This document shows positions 25,801 to 34,240 of a stretch of DNA of 64,000 nucleotides, piece by piece. Positions within the stretch are counted from its first letter, which is position 1; every line of letters begins with the position of its first letter. Below the pieces are notes generated by a model. The model was not told the origin of the DNA and made no database searches. It saw nothing but the letters and a program-made list of their open reading frames with translations. A program made the translations under genes and the position numbers. This stretch comes from CAYSCX01 sp964429575 (lineage in GTDB: Bacteria > Desulfobacterota > Binatia > Binatales > Binataceae): the NCBI GenBank assembly GCA_964429575.1, contig CAYSCX010000004.1, positions 62,001 through 126,000 of the forward strand. Direction: 5' to 3'.

Positions 25801-27557
25801 GGTTGCCCTCCCACGACCGGCGCGAACTCGTGCGCGTCTTCGGCCAGCACGTTGATGCCGAAGTTTTGAAGCGTCGGCATCAGGTCGGACAGTATCGGCG
25901 ACTCACCGCGCCCGAGAATCCTAATCTCGCTCTGCGCGGCGTTCGCCTCGGCAGACGTTACGACCGCGACGTGGTAGTCGCGTCCTGCCGCGGCGAGCGC
26001 TTCGATCTGCGAAATGTCGTCGATCGCACGCTCGATACCGGTGTGTGCTTTGTAATCGGCTGGAAACGCCGGCCGCCACCGCATCCAGATGTCGTTTCCG
26101 CCAGTGGCGCCGAACCGCTCGTGGAGCTCGTCGCGCAACTGTGCCTCCCAGGACCGTGCGAGGCGCGGCACTTCGATTTCAAGCTCGCGGATTGCCGCGG
26201 CCGTAACCGGGGGCGCCGCGATGCAGAAGTGCAGCCGCGCGGTGTAACCCTCGCCAAGCGCAAGGTAGTAGTACACCAGGGTGCCGCCGAGCCGCCGCGC
26301 GAGTGCCTCCTGGATCCGCAGTCTCACTTCGGCGGAAAACGCATCGCGTGGCATCACGACGAGCACCACCACTTCGCCGTGGCGCGTGTCGCTCAGGATG
26401 TGCAGACGGACGTCGTCCGCCGACTGGACATCCAGCACCAACCGCAACTGCTGGCGTAAATCCTTGATGGACGCGCGGAACAGCTCGTCCTTGGGGAAGC
26501 TGTTGAACGCGGCGACGATCTCCTTGTAATCGTGTGAACCGGGCGGCGCCTTTTCCGTATCGAGCACCGCCTGGAGTTTCGCGCGCAATATCGGCACGCG
26601 CTGCGCTTCCTGGCCGTACGCTTTCGAAGTGAACAGTCCGATGAAATGATCGAATCCAGCAACGCTGCCGTCTGCCGCTGTGCGCCTGACCGTGATGCTG
26701 TCCATCGGACGGCGGCGGTGAACGTGCGACTCCGCACGCGTCTTCGCCACCAACAGCGGCGGTCCCTCGAAAACGTACGCGCTGACCGGCGGCGCGATCG
26801 CCTCATAGCTACGAGCTGGGCCGAACCGATCGATCGTCTCCCCTCGCAACACGCCGAGCTCGGAGCCCGGATCGGCTACGAGCGCGCGCGCACCGTCGGG
26901 CGCTTCGGTCGTGAAGCGGCAGTATCCCAGGAACACGTAGCCGCCGTCCGCGAGCCATCGCAGAAATTCGCGCACCTCCACGAGCTCGCGCTGTGATGCG
27001 ATCTCTGCGCAGATCGCGAGCGCTCGCTCAGTCATCGCCTGGTAATCATCCGTCGCGAAGCGCACCTCGCTGAGAATGCTTTCGATCTCGCGTTGGATCG
27101 CCGCGATTCGCTCCGGTTCGACAACGAGTTCGAGTTCCACGTGCACCAATGACTCGCCCCGCTCAAGCGCATTGGCCTGCTCGATGGTTGTGACGCGGCC
27201 GGCGCGGTCGCGCGCGACGCGAATCACGGGATGCAGCATCCTGCGCACCGCCGCGTCGAGCGATCTGAAATATTCGAGCAGGCTGTCGATGATGAACGGG
27301 CAGTCGCGCATCACGGCATCGACCACGGTGATTCCTTCCCGCCCGCTTTGCACGCGTACGCACATTGGCGATGTGCGAATCTCGAAGAGCTCCCAGGCGG
27401 CGCGTGCGATCGCCAGCCGCTCGGCGGCCGATGGGAACGCACTCGCGTCGCGCGGCTCCCGCGAAAACAGCGAATCGGCAAACAGCTTGAGCCGCCGTGC
27501 GTCTTCGCGCGGCACACTTCGCTCAATCAGCGCGTCAAGTTCCGACTGGATTGCCAA
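22806..27557 (-). CDS. gdh: NAD-specific glutamate dehydrogenase, large (about 180 kDa) type
   Basis: Oxidative deamination of glutamate to 2-oxoglutarate with NAD. The 1583-residue length matches the GDH-180 class (about 1600). The N-terminal third is regulatory (ACT-like region with MRDCPFIIDSLLEYFRSLDA at about residue 80). The catalytic core (about residues 770-1150) has HCPGMEGCHLRAGRIARGG, RVSDRPDDYRTEILGL and VPVGAKGGFIVKARRG with the substrate-binding lysines. It also has GIGDMSGDVFGNMLVQS (nucleotide-binding fold) and FIDPNPDP. A long helical C-terminus follows. The gene stands alone, divergent from rlmD-like with a 144-bp gap. Confidence 0.95.
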   Translation of the reverse strand: MAIQSELDALIERSVPREDARRLKLFADSLFSREPRDASAFPSAAERLAIARAAWELFEIRTSPMCVRVQSGREGITVVDAVMRDCPFIIDSLLEYFRSLDAAVRRMLHPVIRVARDRAGRVTTIEQANALERGESLVHVELELVVEPERIAAIQREIESILSEVRFATDDYQAMTERALAICAEIASQRELVEVREFLRWLADGGYVFLGYCRFTTEAPDGARALVADPGSELGVLRGETIDRFGPARSYEAIAPPVSAYVFEGPPLLVAKTRAESHVHRRRPMDSITVRRTAADGSVAGFDHFIGLFTSKAYGQEAQRVPILRAKLQAVLDTEKAPPGSHDYKEIVAAFNSFPKDELFRASIKDLRQQLRLVLDVQSADDVRLHILSDTRHGEVVVLVVMPRDAFSAEVRLRIQEALARRLGGTLVYYYLALGEGYTARLHFCIAAPPVTAAAIRELEIEVPRLARSWEAQLRDELHERFGATGGNDIWMRWRPAFPADYKAHTGIERAIDDISQIEALAAAGRDYHVAVVTSAEANAAQSEIRILGRGESPILSDLMPTLQNFGINVLAEDAHEFAPVVGGQPARAFVAAFRVDGQDRRPLANLKGAGLLAGAITAVRDGCAEDDALNAIVLTAGLNWRETALLRAYLAVAYQMRLAPARPTLRRVLLAYPDLARLLVELFTARLDPDDEPPAERIAALRAAYLDRVAAIENITEDRVARILLSMVEGTVRTNYFRDASNPSRYIALKFASGRIMGLPGAAPLYEIHVHCPGMEGCHLRAGRIARGGIRVSDRPDDYRTEILGLMKTQSIKNAIIVPVGAKGGFIVKARRGQTSGPAQVAAAYETLINAVLDLTSNVVNGAIADPPRVKVLDEDGAYLVVAADKGTATMSDTANAIAQQHGFWLGDAFASGGRHGYDHKRMGITARGAWESAKRHLREMGRGPLSGQPVVMVGIGDMSGDVFGNMLVQSNHLKLVAAFDHRHIFIDPNPDPIPSHAERKRLFELPQSQWSHYNPSLISTGGGLYRRGQKRIELSAEARTVLGCSDAALDSEALVGAILRAPVELLFNGGIGTFVRASDESDDEVADHANDSCRISAAELRASVVVEGGNLGFTQRARIEYALAGGRINTDAIDNSAGVDTSDHEVNLKILMQPALARGELQLDERNRLLFDCTGEVAARVLRDNRDQVLSLSLEQVRSRALLTDFRDQIKALEERGALLAHEDTVPNREALRDRRARYSGLTRPELAVLVAHSKIDLVHQLEATPLLDDPYLIERYLRPYFPPATQERFARDLPSHGLRRELVATQVVNALIDLMGSTFVPALIRDFGCDVRDAVWAWLAAVDIVGVLDRAEHIKGQAPAISTDAELNAMLAVERCARLATQWVLANGDRTSDVGAVVGRYRPGFVRLTAEFEPVLASTERERFERRYRELRAAISEGDLAHELARLDLSAHMLSVVGLALSRGADLGLAAEAYFGLAERIDFATLEAAADTVASDDRWERRAARELHGDISAARAALAAAVLSTARDGVARATHALLQARAAAIRDVDRLTAEFRMLATPSLSALEVTVRALTRLARRA

Positions 27558-27701
27558 CAGAGTTGCTCACGCGGCCCGCGTGCGAGATCACAATTATAGT
27601 TTGCAGGAGCGCGCCACCGCCACGCCCGTCTTGCTCGGCGCGTGGCGTTCGACCCGCGCGCACAATAGACTCGCACGCTAACGCATCGCGCAGCGAGCCT
27701 C

Positions 27702-28952
27702 ATGCCCCAAGTTGAAATCAGCGGTATCTCCTTCGGGCCGTTCGGGATCGCCCATATCGAGGGTAAAACGATCATGGTGGCGCATGCAGTGCCCGGCGAC
27801 TTGCTCGAGGTCGAAATCGAATCCGAGCGTCGCGACTACGCGACCGCGCGAATCACCCGCGTGGTGCGACCATCGGCAGATCGGCGCTTCCCGCCGTGCG
27901 AATATCTTCCGCGCTGCGGCGGCTGCGACTGGCAGCAAATCGCGTATCCTGCGCAGGTGCGGCTCAAGGGCGCACTGATCGCGGCGGAACTCGGCCGCGC
28001 GCTCGACCTGCAAATCGATCCGGACGGATTGGTTGAACCGGCGCCCGCGGAGTTCAACTACCGGTCGCGCGTGCGGCTAAAGGTCGGCGCGCAAGACTCA
28101 CTCGGATACTACCAAGCAGGCACGAATCATCTCGTCGCAATCGAACGGTGTATGGTCGCAGGCTTCGAGCTCCGCCCGGCTCAAGAGCTGGCCGCGGCGT
28201 TGCCGGGGCGAATCAACGAAATTGAAATCGCCGCCGGCGCAGACCGCATCGTCCTGGTCGCGCACCTCAGGAAGGCTCTGAGAGCCGGTGATCGCGCTAC
28301 GGTGGCGAATTTGGTTGCGGAGCGCAGCGAACTCGCCGGCGTAATCTTGCGTGCGCGTGGCGAGCGGGAAATTGTAGGCGATGCGTCGGTGACGTTCGAG
28401 ATTGAACCCGGTGCCGCGCTCGAGGTCGATGCCGACCTGTTCAGCCAGGTAAATCGCGAGCAGAACTTGAAGCTGGTCGCGGCCGTGATGCGAATGAGCG
28501 GGGCGGCGCCCGAGCTGCGAGTGCTCGATCTGTTCTGCGGCGCCGGCAATTTCAGCATCGCGGCCGCTCGACGAGGCGCCCATGTGATGGGTGTCGATGC
28601 CGACGCGCTCGCGACGGCGGCAGCCGCACGGAATGCGGCGCGGCTTTCACTCGGTGATACTCAGTTTGTCGCGATGAAGGCGGCTGAGATAGCGCCGTTC
28701 CTGGTGCGTGCGCGCTACCGGCCCGACGTTGTCATTCTCGATCCGCCGCGCACGGGCGCGCCCGAGTTGATCGAGCCGATCGCACGGCTGGCGCCGCGTA
28801 CGATTGCTTATGTTTCGTGCGACGTCTCGACACTCGCGCGCGATTTACGCGCGTTATCGCACCATCGCTACGCTTTGCAGGAAGTGCGCGCGTTCGATTT
28901 CTTTCCGAACACACATCACGTCGAGATCGCGGCGAGGGCGGTATTGACTTAG
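27702..28952 (+). CDS. RlmD/RumA-type 23S rRNA (uracil-C5) methyltransferase
   Basis: SAM-dependent methyltransferase making 5-methyluridine in RNA. An N-terminal TRAM-like beta-barrel (residues about 1-60, IMVAHAVPGDLLEVEI) is followed by iron-sulfur cysteines in CEYLPRCGGC plus ERCMV. The Rossmann core has VLDLFCGAGNFSIAAARRG, then DPPRTG and the catalytic YVSCDVSTLARDL Cys. The ending HVEIAARA is typical. Its specificity (U1939, U747 or tRNA U54) cannot be fixed by reading alone, though the Fe-S ligands favour rRNA-type enzymes. Confidence 0.9.
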   Translation: MPQVEISGISFGPFGIAHIEGKTIMVAHAVPGDLLEVEIESERRDYATARITRVVRPSADRRFPPCEYLPRCGGCDWQQIAYPAQVRLKGALIAAELGRALDLQIDPDGLVEPAPAEFNYRSRVRLKVGAQDSLGYYQAGTNHLVAIERCMVAGFELRPAQELAAALPGRINEIEIAAGADRIVLVAHLRKALRAGDRATVANLVAERSELAGVILRARGEREIVGDASVTFEIEPGAALEVDADLFSQVNREQNLKLVAAVMRMSGAAPELRVLDLFCGAGNFSIAAARRGAHVMGVDADALATAAAARNAARLSLGDTQFVAMKAAEIAPFLVRARYRPDVVILDPPRTGAPELIEPIARLAPRTIAYVSCDVSTLARDLRALSHHRYALQEVRAFDFFPNTHHVEIAARAVLT

Positions 28953-29020
28953 ATCAGGGGCCATCCCTAATCTAAAGCGTCGGTTTCCGGCACCTTCCCA
29001 CCAGAGGGTTGGTCTAAGCG

Positions 29021-29272
29021 ATGCCCAAGCAGGAAAAGGAAAAGCTCCCTCGGCCGAAGATTACGATCATTCCGTGCCGCGGGGTGGGCCAAACCATCAA
29101 TTATCTGCTCGAGGACCGCGACGATCTGGAATGGATCATAGCGGTCGGGCGCACCAAGAGCGGCGAACTTTTCTTCTACGATACCGGCGGCGACATCGTG
29201 GAAGATCTCGGCACGCTCGAGTATCTGAAGGCGCGCATCGTGCGCGCACATTTCGGCGACGAGTACGAGTAA
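29021..29272 (+). CDS. Small conserved hypothetical protein
   Basis: 83 residues, soluble, beginning with a charged tail (MPKQEKEKLPRPK). A compact alpha/beta core follows (IIPCRGVGQTINYLLEDRDD, WIIAVGRTKSGELFFYDTGG) and an acidic end. I do not recognise the family. It follows the methyltransferase by 68 bp and ends directly in a clear terminator, which supports it as an expressed gene. Confidence 0.65.
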   Translation: MPKQEKEKLPRPKITIIPCRGVGQTINYLLEDRDDLEWIIAVGRTKSGELFFYDTGGDIVEDLGTLEYLKARIVRAHFGDEYE

Positions 29273-29302
29273 ACCGCGCTTTTGACGGCGCGGTATTTTT
29301 TT
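29273..29302 (+). terminator. Rho-independent terminator
   Basis: A 7-bp stem (ACCGCGC at 29273-29279 with GCGCGGT at 29288-29294) with an 8-nt loop is followed by A and seven T residues. It overlaps the stop codon of the upstream small gene and ends the plus-strand methyltransferase unit. Confidence 0.85.
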
Positions 29303-29328
29303 GCGCGCCGCCATCGCGGCGCACTCAT

Positions 29329-29760
29329 CTAATCCTCGAATTCGTCTTCCGGCGGGCGCGCGTAGATCACGCCATCTTTGATTTCAAGCGGCACGCGGTA
29401 CAGCAACTTCCCGCATGCGCTCGCCGGTCCCGCTACGCATTCGCCCGTATCCGGTTGGTAGTACGCGTTGTGCGTCTGGCACATCAGGTAGCGGCCTTCC
29501 TCAGCGAAGAACTGGTTGTCCACCCAATCCAGCGGCATCGGAACGTGCCGGCACCGATTCACAAAGGCGTGAAAGTGGCCGCGAAAGTTGATCAGAAAGC
29601 ACTCCTCCTCCTCGCCGCGAACCGGCAGGAGAAACTTGAAGGAGTGGCCGGGGCGCACCTCTTTCGCGCGAGTAACGCGATAGCGCAGGCGCGCGGGTCG
29701 TGCCGCTGCTTGACCGTGAGTGCGCCGAAGCGGCGCGCGGCTCTTATGGCGCTCTGACAT
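29329..29760 (-). CDS. Rieske-type [2Fe-2S] protein
   Basis: Single Rieske domain of 143 residues, cytoplasmic (no signal or membrane segment). The cluster ligands are CRH (about residue 78) and, after a loop, CQTHNAYY (about residue 102), giving the CxH...CxxH set. CVAGPASACGKLLYRVPLE follows, with two extra cysteines where Rieske proteins sometimes form a disulfide. The start is placed at ATG 29760; a longer frame to 29949 would run through unlikely sequence. A ferredoxin-type electron carrier for an oxygenase is the usual role, and no partner is adjacent. Confidence 0.8.
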   Translation of the reverse strand: MSERHKSRAPLRRTHGQAAARPARLRYRVTRAKEVRPGHSFKFLLPVRGEEEECFLINFRGHFHAFVNRCRHVPMPLDWVDNQFFAEEGRYLMCQTHNAYYQPDTGECVAGPASACGKLLYRVPLEIKDGVIYARPPEDEFED

Positions 29761-29892
29761 CTGAGCGGCGAAATGCGGGTTGGCGCCGCACCACGTGATC
29801 CGATGCGGCGCGGGTTCCTTGCCGGAGTGTGTCAGAGCACCTACCATCTGTAAACGCGAGGCCTGCTCGATCCGCGATCGCAGGCTGCGAAA

Positions 29893-31122
29893 ATGGAAAA
29901 ACCGAAGATCCGCGCGGTCGAGGCGTTCCCGATCGAGCAGCAGGACCAAACGCTCATCTGTCTGCGCGACCCATCAGGTCTCGCGCCAGAGCCGGTGATG
30001 CTCGGCATGGGGGCATATTTCCTTGTTACGTTGTTCGATGGTGCGAACGATCTCCGCGACATCCAGGCTGCATTCACGCGGCGCTTCGGCGACATTCTTC
30101 CGCTCGACAATCTGAAAGAGCTGATCGAGACTCTCGACCGCGCATATTTTCTCGATTCCCCCGCATTCGCCGAGCGCGAGCGGCGCATTCGCGATGCATT
30201 CCTTAAGAGCCCCAATCGCCCGGCGGCGCTGGCCGGTCTCTGCTACGAAGCCGATCCGGCGCTGCTGCGCGCCGAGCTGGCGGCGTTTTACGATCCTCCG
30301 GCCGGACCAGGACGCGCGCGGAGCAAGCGCGCCAGCGGCAAACTGGCGGGACTGATCGCGCCGCACATCGATCCGCGGCGCGGCGGCTGTGCGTACGCGC
30401 ATGCATACGGCGAGCTTTCCGCACACCAGCCGCCCGAGCTGGTCGTGATTTTGGGCACCTCGCATTACTGCGCGGGACCGGAGCTATTCACCGCGACGCG
30501 CAAGGACTACGCGACGCCGCTCGGTGACGTCGAAACCGATCGCGATTTCATCGAGCGCCTGTCGGGGCGCTACCGGGGCGGCGATCTGTTCGCCGGCGAA
30601 ATCCTTCATCGCAACGAACACTCGATTGAGTTTCAAGCGTTGTTCCTGGCGTGGACGCTCGGCGTGCGCGGCTATCAGATCGTTCCGATTCTTCTAAGCT
30701 CGTTCCGTCAAATGGTGATGGCCGGCGAACGGCCGTCCGCGGATCCACGAGTCGCGTCATTTATCGATGCACTTCGCGCGACGCTCGCCGACGACCAGCG
30801 CAACGCGCTGATTGTCGCCGGCGTAGATTTCGCACACGTGGGAAGAAAGTTTGGCGATGCGCAGGCAGTCGACGAAGAGTTTGCGGGGCGGGTTCGGCGC
30901 GAGGACCACGCGCTTATTGAGTACATCAAGCGTGGTGACCCGGACGGCTTTTTCGGCGACGTCGCGAAGGATCGCGACGCGCGGCGCATCTGCGGTCTCG
31001 CGCCGATGTACACGCAGCTCGAGCTGCTGCGCGGACGCACGGGACGCCTGCTCAAGTACGACATCGCGATGGAGCCGGATACAGGCTCCGCAGTGTCATT
31101 TGCGAGTCTCGCAATCGATTGA
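29893..31122 (+). CDS. Memo-family (AmmeMemoRadiSam system protein B-like) protein with extra N-terminal domain
   Basis: Residues about 115-409 form the Memo fold, a dioxygenase-like domain. It has LIAPHIDPRRGG, VILGTSHYCAG, HRNEHSIEFQALFL and IVAGVDFAHVG, supplying the conserved His set. The first 100 residues (LICLRDPSGLAPEPVMLGMG, FDGANDLRDIQAAF, LIETLDRAYFLDS) look like a separate helical PqqD-like domain, found in some bacterial Memo proteins. The radical-SAM and AMMECR1 partners of the AmmeMemoRadiSam cluster are absent here. It is divergent from the Rieske gene. Function unknown; a metal-dependent oxidation is a guess from the fold. Confidence 0.8.
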   Translation: MEKPKIRAVEAFPIEQQDQTLICLRDPSGLAPEPVMLGMGAYFLVTLFDGANDLRDIQAAFTRRFGDILPLDNLKELIETLDRAYFLDSPAFAERERRIRDAFLKSPNRPAALAGLCYEADPALLRAELAAFYDPPAGPGRARSKRASGKLAGLIAPHIDPRRGGCAYAHAYGELSAHQPPELVVILGTSHYCAGPELFTATRKDYATPLGDVETDRDFIERLSGRYRGGDLFAGEILHRNEHSIEFQALFLAWTLGVRGYQIVPILLSSFRQMVMAGERPSADPRVASFIDALRATLADDQRNALIVAGVDFAHVGRKFGDAQAVDEEFAGRVRREDHALIEYIKRGDPDGFFGDVAKDRDARRICGLAPMYTQLELLRGRTGRLLKYDIAMEPDTGSAVSFASLAID

Positions 31123-31318
31123 ATGTCGACTCCCGCGCCGACGTCACGCGGGACGCACCAAATGGGGTTGCATCGCGTACCATAGCGGGGCGATCTGGCA
31201 GTTCACGGACAGAAATCACGCTAAATCTCCCCGCAAACACGCCATTGCCGCCGGTCAATGATTGGCATGGCGTTCGCTTTCGTCTAACGATTGTAGAGGC
31301 AGGCAGGAGGCTCAGATC

Positions 31319-32041
31319 ATGCGTAAAAGAACGCTAGTTGCGTTGACACTGCTGACAGCAGCCATGCTGCCAGTCTCGTTGCCGCAATTCTCGAACGGCA
31401 ACCTGACCGCCGACAGCTGGATTGCGGCGGCACATGCCGAGAGACCATCGGCGAGCGAACTGCGCAGGCACGGCGTCGTTATCTTCGACAATTTCCTCGA
31501 CAAGCACCCGCAGGTCGCGAAGGACATTGCGAGGAATCCCAATTTGGTCAACGACCGGAGCTATCTGAAGAACCACGAGGAGTTTCACGAATTTCTGAAA
31601 AATCATCCGAACCTGCGCGACAGTCTGCGCGACAATCCGGACCAATGGTTGCGTGGCGTGCGCAACTACGATCGGTGGAAGGAGCATCGCGGTGGCGGAG
31701 ACTGGGGCGAAAACCATGGTAAGTTCTTCGACCCGCGGCGCGAGCAGCACCTAAAGGGCTGCTACGCGCGCGGCAACTACGGCGGCAAGGGACTGCCTCC
31801 GGGTCTTCAGAAGAAATATGACAAGACCGGCCATCTGCCGCCGGGACTCGAGAAGCAGCTCGCGGAGCGCGGCACTTTGCCGCCTGGGCTCCAAAAGAAA
31901 GTTCAGCCGATCGATTCAACGTTTGCGCGCTGCGCCGGACCGCTGCCGCTGAATACCCGGCTGTTCAGGAGCGGCAACGATTTGGTTCTGATGAACGAGC
32001 GAGCGGGGGCGATTGTGGACGTGCTGCGCAACTTCTATTGA
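31319..32041 (+). CDS. Exported hypothetical protein with three LPPGL repeats
   Basis: ATG 31319 follows an AGGAGG ribosome-binding site by 8 bp. A signal peptide is clear (MRKRTLVALTLLTAAMLPVS, with a later AHA cleavage-like site near residue 40). The mature protein has a charged helical part with repeated NP/HP and asparagine-rich turns (DKHPQVAKDIARNPNLV, FLKNHPNLRDSLRDNPDQW), then three near-tandem GLPPGL-type repeats (about residues 160-195), each followed by a basic helix. A compact C-terminal domain ends in VLRNFY. The repeats resemble those of small exported proteins near RcnB-like domains. Function unknown, probably periplasmic. Confidence 0.75.
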   Translation: MRKRTLVALTLLTAAMLPVSLPQFSNGNLTADSWIAAAHAERPSASELRRHGVVIFDNFLDKHPQVAKDIARNPNLVNDRSYLKNHEEFHEFLKNHPNLRDSLRDNPDQWLRGVRNYDRWKEHRGGGDWGENHGKFFDPRREQHLKGCYARGNYGGKGLPPGLQKKYDKTGHLPPGLEKQLAERGTLPPGLQKKVQPIDSTFARCAGPLPLNTRLFRSGNDLVLMNERAGAIVDVLRNFY

Positions 32042-32079
32042 TACGCGCGACCGCATCCCGCGAATCGCATCGCATATCC

Positions 32080-32111
32080 GGCGCGGAGCGCTGAACGCTC
32101 CGCGCCGTTTT
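32080..32111 (+). terminator. Rho-independent terminator
   Basis: A perfect 11-bp stem (GGCGCGGAGCG / CGCTCCGCGCC, 12 bp if the flanking C-G pair is counted) with a CTGAA loop is followed by GTTTT. It lies 39 bp after the exported LPPGL-repeat gene. The U tract is short, so it could also serve the convergent CAP-domain gene. Confidence 0.75.
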
Positions 32112-32135
32112 CGGTGGCCGGATGTGCGTCCGTAG

Positions 32136-33113
32136 CTAATGCGATGTAGCAGAGCGGGCAGCGGTGTCAGCGCCGTTGGTCTCGTCCACCGCGAACGACC
32201 ATGTGAACGTCTTGCCGCGCTTGGTCGTGAAGGCAGCGTCGTACTTCGCGCCCGGATGAAGCGGCTCCCGCGGAACCAGCGCAACCGCACCGAATCGCTT
32301 GAGCGCCCAACGTCCATACTCCTGACCCGCAGCGTCGGGATTGACGTAGCTTCTGGCGTCAAATGCACAGTGCTCGATTTGTCGCCCGTTCTCGGTGATT
32401 GAATGCGACGCGAGCTGCGCGTCGATCAGGCGGCCGAACTGCACGCTGAGCGGAAGTCCGGCAGGTTCGCCATACCCGGGACAACTCGAAAGCGGGTCCG
32501 GCCATTCGCCCGACAATGATTCCAGCGGCAGCGTCGAACCGTTCGGCGGGAATTCAACTGGATCGTCAAATATTTTCGGCGGACCGATCGGGACGGGCAG
32601 CCGAATCGCCATAACCCAACAGCCGTTTTTTTCGTATGCGCCGAGAGCGGCGACGGTCAGCTTTGGGTCGAGCAATGCGAAGCGGTGAAAAACGCTTGCG
32701 ATCGATCGTTCGATATTCCGTCCGGTGTTCAACGCGCCGCAGCCCCACGCCATGTCCAGGTTCGGGGCGAGTTTCGCGCCGGATTCTGAGAACCATGGAT
32801 TCGCCGGGTCTTCCTGCCGCGATTGGTGCCCGAGATTACGCGCCGTGCGTATTAGATCGCTGTGGTTTTCGAGAACGTAACGGGCGTGCTTGAAGCATGC
32901 GTCGGTCAGGGACGCATCTTCCGCGGCGGGCGGAAGTTTCTCGATCGCACGGTACGAGTTCATCCGCTCCAGCCAGTCTGGGAGCGGGGCTGTCTGCACC
33001 GGCGCTGCCGGTGAAGACTCGGCACGCGGTTCGGTCAACGCTCGCATCGATGGAAACGATGCCGCGGCTGATGCCGCAACCGCGAAGCACGCGGCCAACG
33101 CCCAGCGCTGCAT
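32136..33113 (-). CDS. Exported CAP (SCP/PR1-like) domain protein, paralogue 1
   Basis: A signal peptide (MQRWALAACFAVAASAAAS) precedes a domain beginning WLERMNSYRAIEKLPP. ACFKHARYVLENHSDL and a DMAWG segment follow, resembling the helix-turn pattern of CAP/SCP domains. A second C-terminal module (from about residue 190) carries IEHCAFDARSYVNPDAAGQE and an immunoglobulin-like ending. It is a clear tandem paralogue of the next gene upstream, with the same two-module layout. Both are probably secreted or periplasmic. Substrate unknown. Confidence 0.75.
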   Translation of the reverse strand: MQRWALAACFAVAASAAASFPSMRALTEPRAESSPAAPVQTAPLPDWLERMNSYRAIEKLPPAAEDASLTDACFKHARYVLENHSDLIRTARNLGHQSRQEDPANPWFSESGAKLAPNLDMAWGCGALNTGRNIERSIASVFHRFALLDPKLTVAALGAYEKNGCWVMAIRLPVPIGPPKIFDDPVEFPPNGSTLPLESLSGEWPDPLSSCPGYGEPAGLPLSVQFGRLIDAQLASHSITENGRQIEHCAFDARSYVNPDAAGQEYGRWALKRFGAVALVPREPLHPGAKYDAAFTTKRGKTFTWSFAVDETNGADTAARSATSH

Positions 33114-33137
33114 TGCGGATTGCCTTCCCAGATGCTC

Positions 33138-34229
33138 TTAGGGCGCGCCCGCCGGCGCCACCGAGAACGACCAAGCGCGGGTCCCGCCGTCGGCGGTGAT
33201 CGAGACGGCATATCGCTCGCCAGTTACCAGCGGCTTGCGCGGGATCATCACGATAGCACCGGCGCTATTCAGCCACCGGCGCCCGTAGTCCTGCATCACG
33301 CCATTCGGATTTTGATAGTTGGCAGCGTCGATCACGCAATGCTCGACCGGTCCCGTGGAGTCGGAGAGCGAATGCTTGCTGGCGGTCACCAATCCGTCTT
33401 CGCCGAGGCCCTCGCCCAGCGCAAGGATGATCGGAGCGCCGCTGGGTGCCCGGTAGCCTTCGCAACTCACCAACGCGTCGAGAGTGCCGTTGCCGTGATC
33501 GGCGAGAAGCGTGGTGCTCCCAGCCGGCGGCGGAAACTGAATTGGCTCGCGCAGTCTCGCTGGACCTTGCGGCACCGGTCCATTGGCGGGGTTCCACCGC
33601 GCCGCTACGGGATCGGCGTACACCTTCACAAAGCTGCCCTTGTCGAGTCCGAAGCGTTCCGCAACCACCGCGACGCACTCATCGTGTTCACAATAGGTGC
33701 CGAGCCCCATTGCAGCGAACTGCGGGTACAGTACGGCCAGAGCGTTAAACGGCATCGACATGATCTGGTCGACGAACGCGACGCCGTCAGCGGGTACCTG
33801 CGCACCCATCAGGACCGTCGCGTCCTTGGCCGCCTTTGCGCCTTCCTTGCTGTACCACTGATTGCCGGGCGACTCCGCCTGCGCGCCGTAGGGAAGTTGT
33901 CCGGCGCCCAGCTTGCCGTTGGAAACGTACCAATGATACGCGCGCACTTTGTTTTTGATCAGGTAGAGCGCGTGTTTCTGCGCGCCGGCGTTGAGGGACA
34001 GGTCAACCTCAACCGGCGGAACGCCCGCCATTGCGCGGTAATAGTTGGTCCGCGCCGCAGCTGATCGCAACGGCTCCGGAATATCCGCCGCGGCCTGTTC
34101 CGCGGGCGTGCCGGTCGTAGCGGACGGTTGTGATGTCCTCGCACCCGGCGCGCATCCCCACCCGCCAATCACGCACAGCAGTGCGGCTGCCACCGACGCG
34201 CCCCACGAAGCCGAATTGCGCATCAGCAT
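33138..34229 (-). CDS. Exported CAP (SCP/PR1-like) domain protein, paralogue 2, possible lipoprotein
   Basis: Starts at ATG 34229 or 34223; the N-terminal segment SVAAALLCVIGGWGCAPG is a signal peptide with a weak lipobox around the Cys (GWGC). NYYRAMAGVPPVEVDLSLNAGAQKHALYLIKN and a GLGTYCEHDECVAVVAERFG part then match the paralogue next door. The C-terminal module contains VEHCVIDAANYQNPNG and ends in a beta-rich AWSFSV segment, again as in its partner. The frame continues 42 codons upstream of the chosen start without a plausible signal. Confidence 0.7.
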   Translation of the reverse strand: MLMRNSASWGASVAAALLCVIGGWGCAPGARTSQPSATTGTPAEQAAADIPEPLRSAAARTNYYRAMAGVPPVEVDLSLNAGAQKHALYLIKNKVRAYHWYVSNGKLGAGQLPYGAQAESPGNQWYSKEGAKAAKDATVLMGAQVPADGVAFVDQIMSMPFNALAVLYPQFAAMGLGTYCEHDECVAVVAERFGLDKGSFVKVYADPVAARWNPANGPVPQGPARLREPIQFPPPAGSTTLLADHGNGTLDALVSCEGYRAPSGAPIILALGEGLGEDGLVTASKHSLSDSTGPVEHCVIDAANYQNPNGVMQDYGRRWLNSAGAIVMIPRKPLVTGERYAVSITADGGTRAWSFSVAPAGAP

Positions 34230-34240
34230 TCGACCGCGCG

